Assembly (NCBI GenBank): GCA_022822525.1
Contig: JAJEBN010000015.1
Span: 1 to 64,000 of the forward strand
Length of the DNA: 64,000 bases
Source of the DNA: Acidimicrobiia bacterium
Lineage (GTDB): Bacteria > Actinomycetota > Acidimicrobiia > Acidimicrobiales > Poriferisodalaceae
Direction of reading: 5' to 3'
In this document: one piece after another, positions 60,507 to 64,000 of the stretch
Position numbering within the stretch: the first letter of the stretch is position 1
Layout of the letters: each line of letters begins with the position of its first letter
Made by a program: the position numbers and the translations under genes
Notes under the pieces: generated by a model
Databases searched by the model: none
The model's input: the letters and a program-made list of their open reading frames with translations, nothing else
Told to the model about the DNA's origin: nothing

Positions 60507-62275
60507 GAACTCGCCCGTCGTGACCGCCGGCGAGAACCGGCATCGGAGACCACGGCAGTCAGGATCTCCGCTTCGAGGTATTGCCGGTGGCTGACGTTGC
60601 TGGCGTAGTGCCGAAGCAATCGCAGCGCGGCATCTCGCTCGATCGTGGTCTCCATGACCTCGGCTTCGGGCTCGGAGAGCAGTGCGATGCGCTCTTCGAG
60701 GTTCTGCCCATCGCTTGGCGCGCTCACGAACTCCAGCTCGATTCCCGAACGGACCCTTCCCAGCGCCACCCGCACCCGCCGCGAGCTCGTCAGCGGACTC
60801 GCTGATGCATGCTCGCTGAGGACAGCGAGCCCCTCCTCGGCTGCTGCCTCGAGCCGCTCGACACTGCGCCCGTCACAGCCCTGCCGCTCGGCGAAGTCCG
60901 TCACGAACCGCTTCAGCTCCGCCGTGCTGCGGGCACTGAGCTCGACTTCCAGGCTTGCCCGGCGTCCCACGAGACTGTTGAGGGCCGCCGCAACTACCAG
61001 CACCAGGCTCCCGGCGGTCAGCCCGTTCTGCGACACGGCATGCCACGCGCTGCTCGACGGGAACGACAGCACGCCGAACTCCACACACAACCCCACTGCC
61101 AGCGGCAGCAGTATCACCAGCGCGTCTCTCGTGCTTCGCAAGCGCTGCACAGAGCTGATGACCACGCGCAGGACCAGGGGAATCAGGGCGACGATCACGT
61201 AGGCGGCCAGGATCGGCCGCGGGATCGCCACCGCAATCGCCCGCAGCTTGGGGACAAACGCCGCCAGCAGGAAGAAGCAGCCAGCAATGGTTCCCATGCG
61301 GCGCGACGCGCATCGGGTCTGGTTGATGAAGGCGGGGCCGACGCCGGCAATGGTGACTGGCAGCGACCCGACAGCGCCCGACAGCACCGTCCCGACGCCC
61401 ATGCGCCAGTTGGCGCGCTGCACTTCACGGAAGTCGAGCGCCCGAGATGTGCGCCACGAGACCATCTGCGTGTTCGACGAGATGCCCTGCATGCGGACGA
61501 GGATGGCAAACGACACGATCAGGAATGAGGGCAGCATCGAAGCAAACGTCCCATAGTCGATGCCCCAGCCCGGGCTGCTGCCGACATCCGTGAATCCGAT
61601 CCATGCAGCGTCGGCGACGAGGTCGAAGTCGTAGGCGCCCAGGCCGGCCGCGACGCCCAGGCCGACGACCAATCCGAGCGCAGGACCCCAGATGCGCCAC
61701 GGTCGCGGGCCCCAGACCGAGATGAGCACGATGGTCACTGCCGTCCCCACCACGCTGACCGGCACGAACCAGTCCAGACGCTGTTCCATGGCGCTGCCGG
61801 CGTCGGCGAGCACCGGCACCATTGCAGCAAAGGCCAGGATCAGGACTGTGCCGCGCACCTGCGGCGTCACCAGCCGTCGCAGATACGACATGCGCAGGCC
61901 GATCACCACCTGGAACAGCCCTGAGACAACCACCAGCGCTGCCAGCGTGGCCGGGCCCCCGCTTGCCAGCGCCAAGATGCAGAACGGCAGGCTGACCAGA
62001 TCGACGGTGGCGACGTAGAGGCTGTCGCTGCGCAGCCGTCCCAGGCGCACGGTCAGCGCGAGGGTCGTGAGCCCGCACACCACCATCGATGCCACGACGG
62101 CTCGAGCGGCCACAGCGTCGGATTCGCCCGCGAGCTGAACCACGAGCGCCGGAAGGATCGCCAGCGGCACGACCATCAGCAGAGCGAGCTGCCCGCCGAG
62201 GCCGGCGGCGATTCTTCGAGCGGGAGCCTCATCAGGCTCGTAGGTCGGTGCCAGCGGGGCACCACCCACAGTCAC
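60488..62275 (-). CDS. NCS2-like permease fused to a degenerate RsbW-type HATPase domain
   Basis: 595 residues, GTG start. Residues about 25-440 hold a dozen hydrophobic helices with NCS2 (xanthine/uracil/ascorbate permease) features, including SSNTQMVSWRTSRALDFREV and LPVTIAGVGPAFINQTRCASRRMG, then IPRPILAAYVIVALIPLVL. Residues 445-575 resemble an RsbW-type HATPase: ELKRFVTDFAERQGCDGRSVERLEAAAEEGLAVLSEHA, then ALRLLRHYASNVSHRQY. Where active kinases have Asn (EExLxNxxxH) this protein has Val, and the next Asp-Gly box reads FVSAPSDG, so ATP hydrolysis is doubtful. It may be a cytosolic regulatory domain. TAGGGT lies 6 bases ahead of the start. Confidence 0.75.
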   Translation of the reverse strand: MTVGGAPLAPTYEPDEAPARRIAAGLGGQLALLMVVPLAILPALVVQLAGESDAVAARAVVASMVVCGLTTLALTVRLGRLRSDSLYVATVDLVSLPFCILALASGGPATLAALVVVSGLFQVVIGLRMSYLRRLVTPQVRGTVLILAFAAMVPVLADAGSAMEQRLDWFVPVSVVGTAVTIVLISVWGPRPWRIWGPALGLVVGLGVAAGLGAYDFDLVADAAWIGFTDVGSSPGWGIDYGTFASMLPSFLIVSFAILVRMQGISSNTQMVSWRTSRALDFREVQRANWRMGVGTVLSGAVGSLPVTIAGVGPAFINQTRCASRRMGTIAGCFFLLAAFVPKLRAIAVAIPRPILAAYVIVALIPLVLRVVISSVQRLRSTRDALVILLPLAVGLCVEFGVLSFPSSSAWHAVSQNGLTAGSLVLVVAAALNSLVGRRASLEVELSARSTAELKRFVTDFAERQGCDGRSVERLEAAAEEGLAVLSEHASASPLTSSRRVRVALGRVRSGIELEFVSAPSDGQNLEERIALLSEPEAEVMETTIERDAALRLLRHYASNVSHRQYLEAEILTAVVSDAGSRRRSRRASSQGRTS

Positions 62276-62281
62276 ACCGCG

Positions 62282-62287
62282 ACCCTA
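62282..62287 (-). promoter_or_regulatory. -10-like TAGGGT for the permease gene
   Basis: On the minus strand TAGGGT ends 6 bases before GTG 62275, the leaderless arrangement seen repeatedly in this window. Confidence 0.35.
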
Positions 62288-62373
62288 GTAACCACTCTTG
62301 TTCACAGGCTTGGCCGAGAACTCGGCGCGACGGCGTGCGGCGTGGCTCCGGGAGTGAACCCGAGGTGAGCCTC

Positions 62374-62379
62374 TAGATT
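62374..62379 (+). promoter_or_regulatory. -10-like TAGATT for the aconitase gene
   Basis: TAGATT lies about 84 bases before the aconitase ATG and is the best -10 match in the 187-base divergent gap. A leader of roughly 75 bases with AGGGAG near the start fits a normal Shine-Dalgarno mRNA here. Confidence 0.4.
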
Positions 62380-62462
62380 GAAACCCCGGCCAGCGGATGC
62401 CGGACCGCCGCTGCAGTTGCGCACGCCCGCTGGCTGATTCGCCCACGAACAGGGAGATGTCC

Positions 62463-64000
62463 ATGGCTGTTCACGCGAGTACTCCGATCGAGCTGATCGA
62501 AGGGGTGTACGCCGGGCTGGCCGACGCCGTGACGTTTGGGCGTGAGCGGTTGGGCCGTGCGCTCACGCTGTCGGAGAAGATCCTGATCGCGCACCTGTCC
62601 CACCGTGAGCAGGAGCTCGAACGGGGTGTCTCCTACGTGGATCTGGCGCCCGACCGTGTCGCCATGCAGGACGCCACTGCGCAGATGGCGTGGCTGCAGT
62701 TCATGACCGCCGGTCTGGATGAGGTGGCGGTGCCCACCACGACCCACTGCGACCATCTCATCCAGGCTCGTGAGGACGGCAAGCGCGACCTGCTCGCAGC
62801 CTCGGAGAACAACGAGGAGGTCTACGACTTCCTCGAGAGCGTGTGCGCCCGCTACGGCGCAGGTTTCTGGAAGCCGGGCAGCGGCATCATCCACCAGGTC
62901 GTGCTCGAGCAGTACGCCTTTCCCGGCGGGATGATGATCGGCACCGACAGCCACACGCCCAATGCCGGCGGGCTGGGAATGGTGGCGGTCGGCGTAGGCG
63001 GCGCCGACGCCGTCGACGTCATGACCGGCTTCGCCTGGAACGTGCGGTGGCCCAAGGTCATCGGCGTGCACCTGACTGGCGAGCTGTCCGGTTGGAGTGC
63101 GCCGAAGGACGTGATCTTGAAGGTGGCGGAGATCCTCACGGTCTCGGGCGGCACCGGAGCGATCGTGGAGTACTTCGGCCTGGGCGCCGAATCGCTGAGC
63201 GCCACCGGCAAGGGCACGATCTGCAACATGGGTGCCGAGATCGGCGCCACCACATCGCTGTTCGGCTACGACGCCGCCATGGCCCGCTACCTGTCGGCGA
63301 CCGGTCGGGCTGATGTGGCAGCGGCCGCCGATGCGGTCGCGCAGCACCTGCGGCCCGACGACGATGCCATGGCCGACCCTGGGGCCCATTACGACGAGGT
63401 CATCGAGATCGACCTGTCCCGGCTGCGGCCCCACATCAACGGGCCGCACACGCCCGACCTCGCACGCGAGGTGTCGGCGTTGGGCGCGGAGGCCCAAGCC
63501 GAGGGCTGGCCGCTGCAGATCAGCGCTGCGCTCATCGGCAGCTGCACCAACTCCAGCTACGAGGACATCACCCGGGCCGCCTCGATTGCCCGCGATGCCG
63601 CCGCCAAGGGGCTGCGGGCGCGCACACAACTGCTGGTGACCCCCGGTTCGGAACAGGTGCGGGCCACCATCGAGCGCGACGGGCTGCTCGCCGATTTCGA
63701 GGCACTGGGGGCGGTGGTGCTGGCCAATGCCTGCGGGCCCTGCATCGGCCAGTGGGACCGCTCGGGCGACGCGAACTACGTGCCCGGTCAGGCCAACGTG
63801 ATCGTCACGTCCTACAACCGCAACTTCCCCAAGCGAAACGACGGCGATGCCGCCACGCTGGCATTCGTGACATCGCCCGAGACCGTCATGGCACTGGCGC
63901 TGGCAGGAACGCTCGACTTCGATCCCGTCGAGGGCGTGCTGCACACCGACACCGGCGAGCCGGTGACGCTGCCGACCCCGGTGGGCGTCGAGCTGCCGCC
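62463..64000 (+). CDS. acn: Aconitate hydratase, mitochondrial-type (3' truncated)
   Basis: 512 codons are visible from ATG 62463 before the window ends. Aconitase motifs include [57 protein letters not shown] and [16 protein letters not shown], with Cys in GSCTNS and [11 protein letters not shown] as the 4Fe-4S ligands. The enzyme interconverts citrate and isocitrate in the TCA cycle. The extra N-terminal segment [12 protein letters not shown] matches the long mitochondrial type rather than the cytosolic IRP-like form. All iron-sulfur ligands are present. The C-terminal swivel domain lies outside the window. Confidence 0.93.
   Translation, partial: MAVHASTPIELIEGVYAGLADAVTFGRERLGRALTLSEKILIAHLSHREQELERGVSYVDLAPDRVAMQDATAQMAWLQFMTAGLDEVAVPTTTHCDHLIQAREDGKRDLLAASENNEEVYDFLESVCARYGAGFWKPGSGIIHQVVLEQYAFPGGMMIGTDSHTPNAGGLGMVAVGVGGADAVDVMTGFAWNVRWPKVIGVHLTGELSGWSAPKDVILKVAEILTVSGGTGAIVEYFGLGAESLSATGKGTICNMGAEIGATTSLFGYDAAMARYLSATGRADVAAAADAVAQHLRPDDDAMADPGAHYDEVIEIDLSRLRPHINGPHTPDLAREVSALGAEAQAEGWPLQISAALIGSCTNSSYEDITRAASIARDAAAKGLRARTQLLVTPGSEQVRATIERDGLLADFEALGAVVLANACGPCIGQWDRSGDANYVPGQANVIVTSYNRNFPKRNDGDAATLAFVTSPETVMALALAGTLDFDPVEGVLHTDTGEPVTLPTPVGVELP

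Overview
This is high-GC DNA, densely coded on both strands, with frequent GTG starts and 4-base ATGA/GTGA gene overlaps. Repeated TANNNT boxes lie 6-8 bases ahead of start codons, which suggests leaderless mRNAs. There are also F420/luciferase-like (LLM) oxidoreductases, several P450s, VOC proteins, a free-standing acyl-CoA carboxyltransferase and a MurF/Ddl pair. Together these point to an actinobacterium, possibly of the Acidimicrobiia type; that placement is inference from gene content. I see no transposase, integrase, phage gene or CRISPR array. One tRNA-Val(CAC) lies near the middle.

Layout. Bases 1-10.6 kb hold scattered catabolic and housekeeping genes: a truncated double PuuE-like deacetylase, a DszA/NtaA-type monooxygenase, a NUDIX hydrolase, a secreted Calx-beta protein, a Xaa-Pro peptidase with a DAO-type FAD oxidoreductase, and a carboxyltransferase. 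Bases 10.6-14.2 kb hold the ATP-grasp / alpha-E / transglutaminase operon. Bases 14.3-23.7 kb encode what looks like a complete protocatechuate 4,5-cleavage pathway: ligC diverging from ligA-ligB, followed by an aldolase-like gene and a sugar-kinase-like gene, then an opposing operon ligJ-ligK-(MBL hydrolase)-ligU-ligI. By family knowledge these carry protocatechuate through the semialdehyde, 2-pyrone-4,6-dicarboxylate, 4-oxalomesaconate and 4-carboxy-4-hydroxy-2-oxoadipate to pyruvate plus oxaloacetate.

Bases 23.8-34.9 kb hold a second catabolic set (VOC, NTF2-like, P450, Zn alcohol dehydrogenase, ThDP decarboxylase, PPOX, TetR, acyl-CoA ligase, diiron oxygenase/desaturase, enoyl-CoA hydratase, Asp-nucleophile alpha/beta hydrolase), ending at the tRNA. 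Bases 35.0-42.0 kb hold a third set (P450, a second PrpF/GalD isomerase, LLM oxidoreductase, SDR, sulfatase, VOC).

From 42 kb the content is core-like: a DnaJ-domain membrane protein, a thiolase-like protein, ppk1, and leuA with a leader peptide and attenuator. An alpha/beta hydrolase, a MurF-like/Ddl-like pair and a three-repeat lipoprotein follow. Next comes an operon of an SDR-HAD fusion, a LarA-like protein and a PlsC-type acyltransferase, then a VanY-like carboxypeptidase, a methyltransferase, an NCS2 permease fused to a degenerate HATPase-like domain, and the start of aconitase.

Points most worth a second look are the lig cluster with its extra genes, the leuA attenuator, the permease-ATPase fusion, the SDR-HAD/LarA/PlsC operon, and a recurring pattern of short direct duplications at stop codons. 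No gene-free stretch exceeds about 300 bases.
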